From Paenibacillus sp. V4I3 (GTDB taxonomy: Bacteria; Bacillota; Bacilli; Paenibacillales; NBRC-103111), in NCBI RefSeq assembly GCF_030817215.1, contig NZ_JAUSZA010000001.1:2268501-2332500 (forward strand): a DNA stretch of 64,000 nt, read 5' to 3'. A program made the position numbers and the translations under genes. Position 1 is the first letter of the stretch; each line of letters starts with the position of its first letter. Shown in pieces: positions 23,620 to 32,506 of this stretch. A model generated the notes under the pieces. The model did not search any database and had not been told where the DNA came from. It saw nothing but the letters and a program-made list of their open reading frames with translations.

Positions 23620-24075
23620 ATGTCTGACAAAGAAAATCTGGTGCGCTTCGGTATCTCCATGCCGCAATCTCTCATAGAGCAATATGATAGGCTCATTGCC
23701 TTGCAGGGCTATGATAATCGCTCTGAAGCCATACGTGATCTTACGCGCAAAGCGCTGTTAACGTCCAGCAGCATGCAGCCCGACGAAACCGTGGCTGGAA
23801 CGATCGTGATGGTGTATGACCATCATATTCGCGATTTGCCGATTACCTTGATGGAACTTCAACATGATTATCACCATGCAATTATTTCAACGATGCATAT
23901 CCATTTAAACCATCAGCAGTGCTTGGAAATATTAGTAGTTCGCGGTAAGGTACAGAAGCTTAGAGAGCTTCAACAGCGGATTCAAGTACTCAAAGGTGTA
24001 GGATATGCGGAGTTATCTGTCACTCATGTGGACGAGCAGGGTCACTCGCATGAGCATCCTTATTCTCATTTGTAG
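23620..24075 (+). CDS. nikR: Nickel-responsive regulator NikR
   Basis: The N-terminus is a ribbon-helix-helix DNA-binding domain (VRFGISMPQSLIEQYDRLIA, then YDNRSEAIRDLTRKAL). The C-terminal ACT-like domain has the high-affinity nickel ligands: a histidine in LQHDYHH, two in TMHIHLNH and the cysteine in QQCLEIL. The tail is histidine-rich (HVDEQGHSHEHPYSHL), which may hold extra metal. Length is 151 aa. GGAG lies 10 bases before the ATG; an upstream in-frame GTG at 23611 is too close. No nickel transporter lies beside it, so its target is elsewhere; the copper-type gene downstream is a possible neighbour target. Confidence 0.9.
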   Translation: MSDKENLVRFGISMPQSLIEQYDRLIALQGYDNRSEAIRDLTRKALLTSSSMQPDETVAGTIVMVYDHHIRDLPITLMELQHDYHHAIISTMHIHLNHQQCLEILVVRGKVQKLRELQQRIQVLKGVGYAELSVTHVDEQGHSHEHPYSHL

Positions 24076-24126
24076 AATTCGTAGATGTCCTGTTTTTTTG
24101 ATAAAATTAAGGCACGGAGGTGCGAT

Positions 24127-24531
24127 ATGTCAGTTAAAAAGTGGTTCAGTTTAGAAGAGGCTAATGAAATGCTGCCGTTTATCGATCAGGAATTGAAGAA
24201 AATGCAAGCATTGAAGCACATTTTTGAGGAAAAATATACAGAGCTCCGTATAAAGAAAAATGAGCATGCAGAGAAACCCGGCGCTGAGAAGGATCCGTTT
24301 TTCGTCATGGAAGCAGAGCTGGAATTCCTTCAAATCGAAGCGCGCGGGCTTATTCAAAATTTTCATCTTACGGGTGTAGAACTCAAGGATATAGATACAG
24401 GTCTTGTCGATTTTCCAGCGTTGATGGAAGGACAAGAAGTACTGCTTTGTTGGAAACAGGGAGAGGATAGAATTCGCTATTACCATGGCAAACGGGATGG
24501 ATTTGCTGGACGTAAACCGATTTCGGAATAG
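24127..24531 (+). CDS. DUF2203 family protein
   Basis: The 134-aa protein begins KWFSLEEANEMLPFIDQEL, the typical opening of DUF2203, and continues with a helical middle and VELKDIDTGLVDFPAL, then VLLCWKQGEDRIRYYHG, the conserved C-terminal part. It is soluble; the function of the family is not known. CGGAGGTG lies 6 bases before the ATG at 24127. It is followed after 10 bases by the copper-resistance fusion, so the two are co-transcribed. Confidence 0.85.
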   Translation: MSVKKWFSLEEANEMLPFIDQELKKMQALKHIFEEKYTELRIKKNEHAEKPGAEKDPFFVMEAELEFLQIEARGLIQNFHLTGVELKDIDTGLVDFPALMEGQEVLLCWKQGEDRIRYYHGKRDGFAGRKPISE

Positions 24532-24541
24532 AGGACATACG

Positions 24542-26194
24542 ATGCAAAGATCTTTACGTTACACGGCCAAACGCTTTTTGGTCATGCCTTCATTGTTTAT
24601 ATGCATGTTCGCCTTTATTCTATTGAGCGCAGTTGCTGTTCCTCAAACGGCATCTGCTCATGCGTCATTAGTACAGGCCCAACCTGAAGCGGGCACCAAG
24701 CTTGAAAGCTCACCGCCTCAAGTAGCCGTTACTTTTAATGAACAGTTAGACGCAGGACTTTTTTATATCAAAGTATTGGACCATAACGGTGACGAAATTA
24801 CAAGTAATAAAGCTTATATGAACAAAGAGCAGACAGGTTTAATTCTTGATCTGCCGAAGTTATCTGAGGGCTTTTACTTGATCAGTTATCACGTTATTTC
24901 AGCTGACGGACACCCCGTTGCAGGTAGTTATCCGATAACGATTGGCAATCCACCGCAAGAAGAAGCTCTCGATCTGCCTTCTGTATATGGCGGGCACAAT
25001 CATGGAACTGGTCAGTTAACAACGAAAGATATCCTGCAATATGCGTCTCGCGGACTGTGGTATTTGATGTTGTTGACGTTGACGGGTTGGGTTATCTGGT
25101 TAAGGTTGTCGGGAGCAGGCGGGACCGGTACCCGAAAAGCACCTTCAGCTTGGACTCTCAATCTGCAGCGTGCACAGTTAGTAGCCCTATTGCTGGTCAT
25201 TTTCACACACATCGAAGCTCTACTTGGTGGTGGAGGGGCCCAAGAGATATGGAAACTATTTAGTGCAACCACTATCGGTATTTCCTGGGCGCTTTTGTTA
25301 GTGTTATCCTTCCTTGGATTTGTACTTGTAGGTAGGGGGAAGTGGCTAGATTTATTATGGCCTTTGAGTTTACTAGCGGTGAAAAGCTTTAGCGGTCACG
25401 CGGCTTCATTCACTCCAGTATGGGCAACAATCGGGCTAGATTTTATCCACCTGGTCGGCGCGGCATGTTGGGTTGGGGGCTTAGTGCTGCTTTATGCGAA
25501 ATGGCGTCAGAAAAGTGATGATGTCAGTTCCTATATGCAGCAATTTTCGAGAATGGCTTTGATCTCCATTCTTGTACTTACTCTATCAGGTTCCTTATCC
25601 GTCTTGTTGTTCCTGCCAAACTTACGTTACTTGCTTTACACTTCGTGGGGAATATTGCTGCTTGTGAAAATAGGTGCTGTTGCCCTTGTTGTACTCATAG
25701 GTTTTATTATTCGGCTCCATTTGCGCAAACAGAAGGCCAAACAATCTGTTCTTTGGGTAAAGGTTGATCTTACCTTTATGGTCATAATCGTGCTGCTGGT
25801 AGGGCTCATCACTTATATGGCGCCAATTCCTGTCAACGAACCGCTAGCGTGGCATCAGATGGGTGAAAAGGTCCATGTATCTGCTGATATTACGCCTAAA
25901 ATCCAGGGAACCAATACTTTCGTAGCGAAAGTATGGCTCCCAGAAAAAGCAGGGAAACCGAAGCAAGTGCTCATGCTGCTTCATTATTTAGACGATAAAG
26001 AAATGGCGCCTATTTCTGTGCCAATAACCATTTTCGAGGATAGCACACAAGAAGAATCTTACGGCTTTGTGAAATTCAGCTATAAAGCGCAGGGCGCGTA
26101 CCTGCCGTTCCGAGGCAATTGGGAATTAGAGATGCGTGTCATGGATGCGGATGATAATGAAACGGTGTACAACAAAGAATTCATGGTGTATTAA
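24542..26194 (+). CDS. CopC-CopD fusion, copper resistance/import protein (YcnJ-like)
   Basis: A signal peptide ends at ASA, leaving a mature N-terminal histidine (HASLVQAQPEAG), as in CopC copper-binding domains where that histidine binds copper. The CopC domain runs to about residue 130 (YHVISADGHPVAGSYPI holds a second metal histidine). It is followed by about eight membrane segments of the CopD type, with histidines in FSGHAASF and FIHLVGAACWVGG. A C-terminal extracellular domain of about 120 residues ends the protein (550 aa). This is the layout of YcnJ, a copper importer under copper limitation. The start at 24542 follows GAGG; it is coupled to the DUF2203 gene. Confidence 0.9.
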   Translation: MQRSLRYTAKRFLVMPSLFICMFAFILLSAVAVPQTASAHASLVQAQPEAGTKLESSPPQVAVTFNEQLDAGLFYIKVLDHNGDEITSNKAYMNKEQTGLILDLPKLSEGFYLISYHVISADGHPVAGSYPITIGNPPQEEALDLPSVYGGHNHGTGQLTTKDILQYASRGLWYLMLLTLTGWVIWLRLSGAGGTGTRKAPSAWTLNLQRAQLVALLLVIFTHIEALLGGGGAQEIWKLFSATTIGISWALLLVLSFLGFVLVGRGKWLDLLWPLSLLAVKSFSGHAASFTPVWATIGLDFIHLVGAACWVGGLVLLYAKWRQKSDDVSSYMQQFSRMALISILVLTLSGSLSVLLFLPNLRYLLYTSWGILLLVKIGAVALVVLIGFIIRLHLRKQKAKQSVLWVKVDLTFMVIIVLLVGLITYMAPIPVNEPLAWHQMGEKVHVSADITPKIQGTNTFVAKVWLPEKAGKPKQVLMLLHYLDDKEMAPISVPITIFEDSTQEESYGFVKFSYKAQGAYLPFRGNWELEMRVMDADDNETVYNKEFMVY

Positions 26195-26234
26195 AATTGT
26201 TTGAATATTTGATGGCTGAAAGTGGGTGGCGATA

Positions 26235-26420
26235 ATGGCATGGATTCAAGTGCTCGATAAAGAACATTTGTCGGTCAAATTTGATGACAAGGATGAGGTG
26301 GCATTGCTGGAGATTAACGATGGCGGCATCTCGCCTAATTATGTAACCATTCGTTTAAATGAAATAGAGATTGATGATCTGATCGAGGCTTTACAACGTA
26401 TTAAACAAGCCATTCAATAA
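26235..26420 (+). CDS. Small hypothetical protein, 61 aa
   Basis: The ATG at 26235 opens MAWIQVLDKEHLSVKFDDKD and ends in an amphipathic helix (EIDDLIEALQRIKQAIQ). The frame extends to a GTG at 26226. Ribosome site is weak (GGGTGG). A strong terminator follows directly, which supports a real gene, probably cotranscribed with the CopC-CopD gene 40 bases upstream. It is soluble, acidic, with no recognised motif. Confidence 0.65.
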   Translation: MAWIQVLDKEHLSVKFDDKDEVALLEINDGGISPNYVTIRLNEIEIDDLIEALQRIKQAIQ

Positions 26421-26440
26421 TAATGGCTTGTGTAGGAGGA

Positions 26441-26463
26441 GGGGCACATTGTGCCCCTTTTTT
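26441..26463 (+). terminator. Intrinsic terminator after the small gene
   Basis: GGGGCAC pairs with GTGCCCC over a 3-base loop and is followed by six T. It lies between convergent genes. Confidence 0.9.
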
Positions 26464-26473
26464 GCGTTGATAA

Positions 26474-27217
26474 TTAGATAAACCCGCCATTGACACGGAT
26501 TGTTTGACCCGTAATCCATTGGGATTCTTCACTTGCCAGAAATAAGACAATGTTCGCAATATCGTCAGGCTCACCGATTCGCCCAAAAGCGTTCATTTTG
26601 CGCATAACTTCTATTTGCTCCTCTGTTTTTCCCACTGTAAAGAGTTCCGTGTTAACTGGACCGGGGGCCACTGCGTTAATCGTAATGCCTTTCGGGCCAA
26701 ATTCCTTCGCAAGTTGGCGAGTGAACTGTTCAACAGCTCCTTTGGTACCGGCATAAACGCTGTATGTCGGGAACATACTACCGAGGACCGAGGTTGAGAA
26801 GTTAATGATTCGGCCATTATTACTCAAGTATTTGGCTGCTTGTTGGCAAGCAAAGAAGGTACCTTTGACATTGACATTAAACTGCTTGTCGAAATCTTCT
26901 TCTGTGATACTAGCTATAGGTTTAGTTATCATGAGGCCAGCGTTATTGACTAGAATATCAACTTTACCATAGGCTTCAATCGTTTTCTGGAACATGAGCT
27001 CAATGTCAGACACGCGGCTAATATCAGCGTGAATGGCTGTTGCGATTCCACCGTTCTGTTCAATCCCATGAACGACCTCTGCAGCTTTCGCTGGATTGCT
27101 GGCGTAGTTTACAACAACTTTGGCTCCGTTTCGAGCCAACTCCTCTGCGATCTCACGTCCCATTCCTCTAGACGCTCCTGTGACTAACGCAACTTTACCG
27201 ACTAATTTTTTCTCCAT
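26474..27217 (-). CDS. SDR family NAD(P)-dependent oxidoreductase
   Basis: This classical short-chain dehydrogenase has 247 aa. The cofactor motif is TGASRGMGREIA (residues 14-25), NNAG is present, and the catalytic set is serine (NFSTSVLGS), tyrosine and lysine (YSVYAGTKGAVEQF). The C-terminus WITGQTIRVNGGF is typical. GAGGAATT lies about 7 bases before the ATG. The asparagine and basic residues after beta-2 (NYASNPAK) suggest preference for NADP. Substrate unknown; it is divergent from the mannan-locus regulator 280 bases away. Confidence 0.92.
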   Translation of the reverse strand: MEKKLVGKVALVTGASRGMGREIAEELARNGAKVVVNYASNPAKAAEVVHGIEQNGGIATAIHADISRVSDIELMFQKTIEAYGKVDILVNNAGLMITKPIASITEEDFDKQFNVNVKGTFFACQQAAKYLSNNGRIINFSTSVLGSMFPTYSVYAGTKGAVEQFTRQLAKEFGPKGITINAVAPGPVNTELFTVGKTEEQIEVMRKMNAFGRIGEPDDIANIVLFLASEESQWITGQTIRVNGGFI

Positions 27218-27497
27218 TTTAATTCCTCCTCATATGGGTTCAAACGATCCGTTGATTCAAACTTGGTTGATATTGATTTGATTATAACAGGTTGGAAACG
27301 AAAATCAAGTGACAATATTATATTTTTGTCATTGATTTAAACGTTACTGTCCATAAATTTGATTGGATGATAGTTTTCCATCAAGTCATTAAGAGATAGT
27401 AGCTTAGCTTCTGGACTCTATCCAAAATGCGTATATCATGATATATTAATGGTATCGTATGATATAACGTTTGGTTAGATGCAGGGGGTAGATAGCA

Positions 27498-28628
27498 TTG
27501 TCAACGGATTCGAGACCCATTTACGAGCGAATATTCGAAACGCTGCGTGAAGAAATTATACAACGTAAATATAACGTTGGAGACCGCGTTCCTTCAGAGA
27601 AGGAACTGGCGGATGAATATAACGTGAGCCGTATTACGAGTAAAAAGGCGCTGGAGATGCTGGCAGAAGAACGTCTCATCGTGCGTAAGCCAGGGAGAGG
27701 CTCCTTTGTCATGGAAGGAGGGGGAATTCCGTCTGAAGGACCATCTTCGGGTGAGAGAACCAAGCATACGCTGATAGGCTTAGTCATAACGGATTTCGGC
27801 AATACCTTCGGTACGGAGATGATTTATGGCATGGAGCAGGCTTCCGCTGAGCACGATAGTTTCCTAGTATTACGCAGATCGTTTGGTGTGCCTGAGAATG
27901 AAGTAAAGGCAATTCGATCGTTTCTTGAATTAGGCGTGGATGGCATTATTGTGTTTCCTGCACAAGGGGAGTTCTATAATGATGAACTTCTTAAGTTGGT
28001 CATACAGCAATTTCCCTTAGTCCTGGTTGACCGTCATCTCAAAGGGGTAGCCGCGGCTTCGATTAGTACAGATAACATAACCGCTGCTCGCACGGGTGCT
28101 GACTATTTACTTGATTTGGGGCATAAACAGATTTGCTTACTTACGCCGCCGCCTATGGATACAACAGCTATTGAGGACCGTATTGAAGGCTTCGTCCGAG
28201 CTCATGCGGAACGCGGGGTCATGGTTGACCGATCGCTCTGGTTAGATGAAATCACCTCTACGCTGCCAAATTCATTTCATTCACCTAATATTGATAAAGA
28301 TATCGATATGATTAAGGAGCACCTGCGAAGCAATCCGCAAATTACCGCCTTGTTCGCTATGGAATACAATATTGCTCTATTAGCTAAGGCTGCTGTGGAA
28401 CAAATGGGACTTCGGATACCTGGGGATATTTCAATTATTTGTTTTGATAGCCCTCCTACGACGCTTGGCAGCGGCTATCGCTTTACCCATCTGATCCAAG
28501 CGGAGGATGAAATCGGCAAGCTCGCTGTAGAGAATGTGCTAAAGCTGAAGCGAGGCGAGAAGGTAGCCAATAAAATAAGTCTGGACGCCAAATTAATCAT
28601 TGGGGAGTCAACAGGACCCTCCAAATGA
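27498..28628 (+). CDS. GntR-type regulator with LacI-like sugar-binding domain
   Basis: The N-terminal 75 residues form a GntR winged helix (PIYERIFETLREEII, then VPSEKELADEYNVSRITSKK). The rest is a periplasmic-binding-protein-like sensor domain as in LacI proteins (LIGLVITDFGNTFGTEMIYG; GVDGIIVFPAQG; ISIICFDSPPTTL). The combination is that of AraR-type repressors. The start is TTG at 27498 after AGGGGG. Placed before the alpha-mannan genes with their own promoter, it probably represses them until a manno-oligosaccharide binds. Upstream (about 27440-27475) and at the GH125 promoter there are GGTAT/ATAC words that may be its operator. Confidence 0.9.
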   Translation: MSTDSRPIYERIFETLREEIIQRKYNVGDRVPSEKELADEYNVSRITSKKALEMLAEERLIVRKPGRGSFVMEGGGIPSEGPSSGERTKHTLIGLVITDFGNTFGTEMIYGMEQASAEHDSFLVLRRSFGVPENEVKAIRSFLELGVDGIIVFPAQGEFYNDELLKLVIQQFPLVLVDRHLKGVAAASISTDNITAARTGADYLLDLGHKQICLLTPPPMDTTAIEDRIEGFVRAHAERGVMVDRSLWLDEITSTLPNSFHSPNIDKDIDMIKEHLRSNPQITALFAMEYNIALLAKAAVEQMGLRIPGDISIICFDSPPTTLGSGYRFTHLIQAEDEIGKLAVENVLKLKRGEKVANKISLDAKLIIGESTGPSK

Positions 28629-28661
28629 TACGGCGGATAATCATCATGGATATCGAAACTT

Positions 28662-28689
28662 GAGACTGCTAATCTAGTAGTCTCTTTTT
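28662..28689 (+). terminator. Intrinsic terminator after the regulator gene
   Basis: GAGACT-G-CTA pairs with TAG-T-AGTCTC, followed by five T. It isolates the regulator from the mannan operon. Confidence 0.85.
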
Positions 28690-28742
28690 AATTGGTATAT
28701 CAAATGATTTAAATAGTATGTAAATAGTATGATAAATATATA

Positions 28743-28791
28743 TTGACATACTGTATACATACCAATATAATCGTAAATGTAAGCGGTTTAT
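28743..28791 (+). promoter_or_regulatory. Sigma-A promoter and cre-like site for the mannan operon
   Basis: TTGACA (28743-28748) and TATAAT (28766-28771) are 17 bases apart, a perfect consensus. TGTAAGCGGTTTAT (28778-28791) matches the CcpA cre consensus at 12 of 14 positions, just after the -10. The spacer ACTGTATACATACC contains a GTATAC palindrome that could bind the GntR-type regulator. Confidence 0.75.
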
Positions 28792-28818
28792 TTATCGGAA
28801 TAGAGAGGAGCGAGCCCG

Positions 28819-30153
28819 ATGACGAATGAGGCTAAGTTACCTGCATCAATGAGTAAACTCATTGAGCAAGTAAGTAATGAATTACTGAAGAAACAACGGC
28901 CGAAGCTAGCTGCCATGTTCCGCGATTGCTTCTCCAACACGTATCAAACAACGATTCAAAGCCTAGAGGACGGATCAACTTTTGTAATCACCGGTGATAT
29001 ACCTGCCATGTGGCTGCGTGACTCATCGGCTCAGGTTCGAGCTTATCTGCTTCTAGCGAATGAGGATCCCAACTTGGCGGATATGATTGAAGGTGTCGTT
29101 AAGCGGCAAATGCAATATATTCAACTTGATCCGTATGCCAATGCATTTAATATGGAGCCAACCGGCGCAGGTCATGGGCAGGACTTGACCCATATGAGCC
29201 CTTGGATCTGGGAGCGTAAATACGAAATCGATTCGCTGTGTTATCCTATTCAACTCAGTTATTTACTTTGGAAAGCAACAGGGAGAACCGCACATTTCAA
29301 TGAGGCCTATCGATCTGCTGTTCGTGCGATCCTTAATCTTTGGCGGGTTGAACAAGACCATGAAACGAAGTCTCCTTATCGCTTCCAGCGACTGCATTGT
29401 CCTCCGACAGACACGTTAACGAGAGATGGAAAGGGCAGTCCAGTAGGCTATACAGGAATGACTTGGTCAGGTTTTCGCCCTAGCGACGATGCTTGTTCGT
29501 ACGGATATTTGATTCCGGCAAACATGTTTGCCGTTGTGGTGCTGGGTTATATCGCTGAAATCGCAGAGCAGGTGTGGCAGGATGCCAGTCTAATCGGTGA
29601 ATCACTTAAGCTTGCCTCTGAGATTAAACAGGGAATAGAAGCATTCGGAATGATTGAGCATCCCAAGCTTGGTACAGTGTTTGCTTATGAGACGGACGGA
29701 CTTGGCAACTTCAATCTGATGGATGATGCCAACGTACCTAGCTTGCTCTCGATTCCATACTTAGGATATGTCGGCGAATCCGATCCCATTTATCAGCATA
29801 CACGCAGCTTTATACTTAGTGATGAAAACCCTTACTTCTATAAGGGGAAAGCGGCTCAGGGAATCGGCAGTCCGCATACGCCGGATCGCTACATTTGGCA
29901 TATTTCACTTGCGGTTCAAGGCCTTACTGCTTCAAGCCGGGAGGAAAAGCTGCGTATCCTTGATATACTAGCCAACACCGATGCAGGAACGGGATTGATG
30001 CATGAGGGCTTCCACGTAGACGATCCGTCGCAATATACGCGGCAATGGTTCTCTTGGGCGAACTCCATGTTTAGCGAGTTGGTGTTAGACGTATGTGGCC
30101 TATCGATTAAGGAGCTGTTGAATGATCGCGTAAACGCATCGTACTCATCCTAG
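28819..30153 (+). CDS. GH125 exo-alpha-1,6-mannosidase
   Basis: The 444-residue protein is a glycoside hydrolase family 125 enzyme, which removes terminal alpha-1,6-linked mannose. Signatures include FVITGDIPAMWLRDSSAQ near residue 55, NMEPTGAGHGQDLTHMSP, YEIDSLCYPIQLSYLLWKA, GMTWSGFRPSDDACSYGYLI and TPDRYIWHISLAVQGLTA. There is no signal peptide, so it works on imported oligosaccharides in the cytoplasm. GAGAGGAG lies 8-9 bases before the ATG. It leads an operon with an ABC importer and two GH76 mannanases, which supports alpha-mannan (yeast cell wall backbone) as the substrate source. Confidence 0.93.
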   Translation: MTNEAKLPASMSKLIEQVSNELLKKQRPKLAAMFRDCFSNTYQTTIQSLEDGSTFVITGDIPAMWLRDSSAQVRAYLLLANEDPNLADMIEGVVKRQMQYIQLDPYANAFNMEPTGAGHGQDLTHMSPWIWERKYEIDSLCYPIQLSYLLWKATGRTAHFNEAYRSAVRAILNLWRVEQDHETKSPYRFQRLHCPPTDTLTRDGKGSPVGYTGMTWSGFRPSDDACSYGYLIPANMFAVVVLGYIAEIAEQVWQDASLIGESLKLASEIKQGIEAFGMIEHPKLGTVFAYETDGLGNFNLMDDANVPSLLSIPYLGYVGESDPIYQHTRSFILSDENPYFYKGKAAQGIGSPHTPDRYIWHISLAVQGLTASSREEKLRILDILANTDAGTGLMHEGFHVDDPSQYTRQWFSWANSMFSELVLDVCGLSIKELLNDRVNASYSS

Positions 30154-30227
30154 GTTATTCAGGGGGTGGAACCCCTTTTAACTAGCAACTGCACTTATAA
30201 CGTTTACTTAAAAAGGGAGGAAGAAAC

Positions 30228-31556
30228 ATGAAAAAATGGATGACCGTTTTAACTGCTCTCTCGCTCACGTTTAGTTTGGCAGCATGCAGCACTAAAACTG
30301 GCGGGGATCAAACGGCTGAAAGCAAAAAGCCTGAGGCCACGACAGCACCGGCAGCATCGACAGCCGCCACCAAAGGAGCACCGGTAGAAATTACGTTCTG
30401 GGGAGACTGGGGCGGAGAAGGTGAAAAGCAGTTTGTGATGATGGCTGATGCTTTTAATAAATCCCAAGACAAGATTAAAGTTAAATATGTTTTGCAGGAA
30501 GATATGATCACGAAGTTTCTAACTGCGGCTACCTCAGGCGGCTCACCTGATATTATGTTCTGGGATAGATGGCGTACTTCGCTGTATGCATCCAAGAACG
30601 TGCTCCACCCGATAGACGATTATTTGAAAAAAGACAATATTAACCGTGGTGATTATTACGATGAAGCCTTGAAGGAGCTTTCCTCTGGCGGCAAGCTGTA
30701 TGGTCTTCCTTTGACGGTTGATGCACGCGCACTGTTTTATAATAAGAAATTGTTCGCCGAGAAGGGTCTTCAGCCGCCGAAAACCTGGGATGAGCTGGAA
30801 AACGCAGCCAAGCAGTTAACGGTATGGGAAGGCGATAAGCTGGTTCGTTCCGGGATGTCGATGCAGGATAATGGCCTGTTCAATATGTGGCTGCAGCAAG
30901 CAGGCGGCTCCATGATGACAAGCGATCTAAAGAAAACGAATTTCAATAATGATCAGGGCAAGCAGGTCCTCGATTTCTGGGATAAGCTGATCAATAAGGA
31001 TAAGGTGTATAAAGTTGGGTTTGAAAAGGGGCTTGGCGAAGGTACGGATGCTTTCGTAACCGGCAAAGTAGCTATGACCTATACAGGTCCATGGATGCTA
31101 TCGACTTATAAGAAATACGGCAAGGACCTTGATTTCGGTGTTGTTCCTCCACCAACTGGACCTGGCGGCGCCAAAGGAAGCGTAATGGGCGGCTTCGGTC
31201 TTGTAATCCCAGCGGGCTCCAAGCATAAAGACGAGGCATGGGAATTCGAGAAGTGGTGGTTAGCGAATAAAGACAACACGCTGCTATGGGCGAAAACAAG
31301 CTTAAACCTGCCAGGCTTCAAACCGGCGCTGCAGGATCCGTTCTTCAAGGACGATCCGAACTGGAAGCCATTCATGGATACACTGGAATTCGCGAAGATT
31401 CGTCCGCAGCATCCAGGATACTCGGTTATGGAAGGCGATGGTCTGATGCCGAATATTGAGCTATTCATTCAAGGTAAGCAGGATGCGGCTGCGACGCTCA
31501 AGAAGGGGCAAGAGCAAGGTGATAAGCTGCTAGATCAGAACGCAGCAGGGAAGTAA
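30228..31556 (+). CDS. Extracellular sugar-binding lipoprotein of an ABC importer
   Basis: The family 1 solute-binding protein has 442 aa, with signal peptide and lipobox SLAAC (lipid Cys near residue 20) and a Thr/Ala-rich linker. The mature part shows PVEITFWGDWGGEGEKQF, SPDIMFWDRWRTSLYA, LPLTVDARALFYNKKLFAEK and GKVAMTYTGPWML, all typical of malto-/manno-oligosaccharide receptors. GGGAGGAAG is 8 bases before the ATG. A hairpin-like GGGGT/ACCCC and a partial cre-like word (TATAACGTTTAC) lie in the 74-base gap upstream, so it may also have its own control. Expected ligand: alpha-1,6-manno-oligosaccharides. Confidence 0.93.
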   Translation: MKKWMTVLTALSLTFSLAACSTKTGGDQTAESKKPEATTAPAASTAATKGAPVEITFWGDWGGEGEKQFVMMADAFNKSQDKIKVKYVLQEDMITKFLTAATSGGSPDIMFWDRWRTSLYASKNVLHPIDDYLKKDNINRGDYYDEALKELSSGGKLYGLPLTVDARALFYNKKLFAEKGLQPPKTWDELENAAKQLTVWEGDKLVRSGMSMQDNGLFNMWLQQAGGSMMTSDLKKTNFNNDQGKQVLDFWDKLINKDKVYKVGFEKGLGEGTDAFVTGKVAMTYTGPWMLSTYKKYGKDLDFGVVPPPTGPGGAKGSVMGGFGLVIPAGSKHKDEAWEFEKWWLANKDNTLLWAKTSLNLPGFKPALQDPFFKDDPNWKPFMDTLEFAKIRPQHPGYSVMEGDGLMPNIELFIQGKQDAAATLKKGQEQGDKLLDQNAAGK

Positions 31557-31568
31557 CTAGAAATGTGG

Positions 31569-31591
31569 GGGAGGGTTAACCCTCCCTTTTT
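31569..31591 (+). terminator. Terminator/attenuator between binding protein and permeases
   Basis: GGGAGGGTTAACCCTCCC is an 18-base perfect palindrome followed by five T. It lies inside the operon. Partial termination here would give more binding protein than permease, a common need in ABC importers. Confidence 0.85.
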
Positions 31592-31609
31592 GTGGAAGGG
31601 GGAATTCTC

Positions 31610-32494
31610 TTGGCATCGATAACCAAGCTGGGTCGACATCAAGCTAGGATGGGTTATCTCTTTATTACGCCAACGATTTTGCTATTTATTATTTTTACGA
31701 TCATTCCGGTCATCATGGCATTCTATCTAAGCTTCACGAATTATGACATTGTGAGTAAAAATGATTTCGTTGGATTGGATAATTACAAGCGGTTGGCCGA
31801 GGATAATATCTTTTGGACGACGCTGAAGAACGTTTTGTTTTACTCTGTCCTTTATATTCCGCTGAATATTGCCATTTCTTTATCGATGGCCTTGCTGTTT
31901 ATGCGCAGCCGCTTCGGCGTAAAGCTGTTTCGTACAGCTGGGTATTTGCCAACGTTAACCTCTGGCGTTGCTGCGGCCACGGTTTGGATATGGCTGCTAA
32001 ACCCAGAGTTCGGACTCGTGAACGATATCCTGAGCAAGTTCGGAATCACAGGACCTTCATGGTTGGCTGAAATGCCCTACGCCATGCTGTCCATTGTGTT
32101 AGTGACCTTGTGGCAGTCCGTTGGATCGAACATGATCATTTATTTAGCGGGACTTAATGGGGTTCCCGATCATCTGTATGAATCCGCAAAGCTGGATGGA
32201 GCTAATGCTTGGCAGTCCTTTCGCTATATTACTTGGCCAGTGTTAAGGCCAACCACCTTTTTTGTAAGTACAATGGCCATTATTGGTGCGCTGCAGTTAT
32301 TTGACCAGGCGTTCGTATTGACCAAAGGCGGTCCTGCCAACTCAACGAAAACAACGGTGTATCACATTTATCAGCAGGGCTTCAACCAGCTCCAAATGGG
32401 CTATGCCGATGCTATGGCGTTTGCGCTGTCTATCATTATTTTAGTATTTTCGCTCATTAATATGAGACTAAACAAAGAGGAATCCGTGATCTAG
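31610..32494 (+). CDS. ABC sugar transporter permease (MalF/UgpA type)
   Basis: The protein has about six membrane segments (first: YLFITPTILLFIIFTIIPVI). The coupling loop YESAKLDGANAWQSFRYITWP matches the EAA motif of binding-protein-dependent permeases, reading DGAxxWQxFxxIxxP. Length is 294 aa from the TTG at 31610. AAGGGGG lies 8 bases upstream; the in-frame GTG at 31592 has no site. It forms the channel with the next gene. No ATPase is encoded in the locus, so it must use a shared MsmX-type ATPase encoded elsewhere. Confidence 0.93.
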   Translation: MASITKLGRHQARMGYLFITPTILLFIIFTIIPVIMAFYLSFTNYDIVSKNDFVGLDNYKRLAEDNIFWTTLKNVLFYSVLYIPLNIAISLSMALLFMRSRFGVKLFRTAGYLPTLTSGVAAATVWIWLLNPEFGLVNDILSKFGITGPSWLAEMPYAMLSIVLVTLWQSVGSNMIIYLAGLNGVPDHLYESAKLDGANAWQSFRYITWPVLRPTTFFVSTMAIIGALQLFDQAFVLTKGGPANSTKTTVYHIYQQGFNQLQMGYADAMAFALSIIILVFSLINMRLNKEESVI

Positions 32495-32506
32495 GAGGGA
32501 TGGAAA

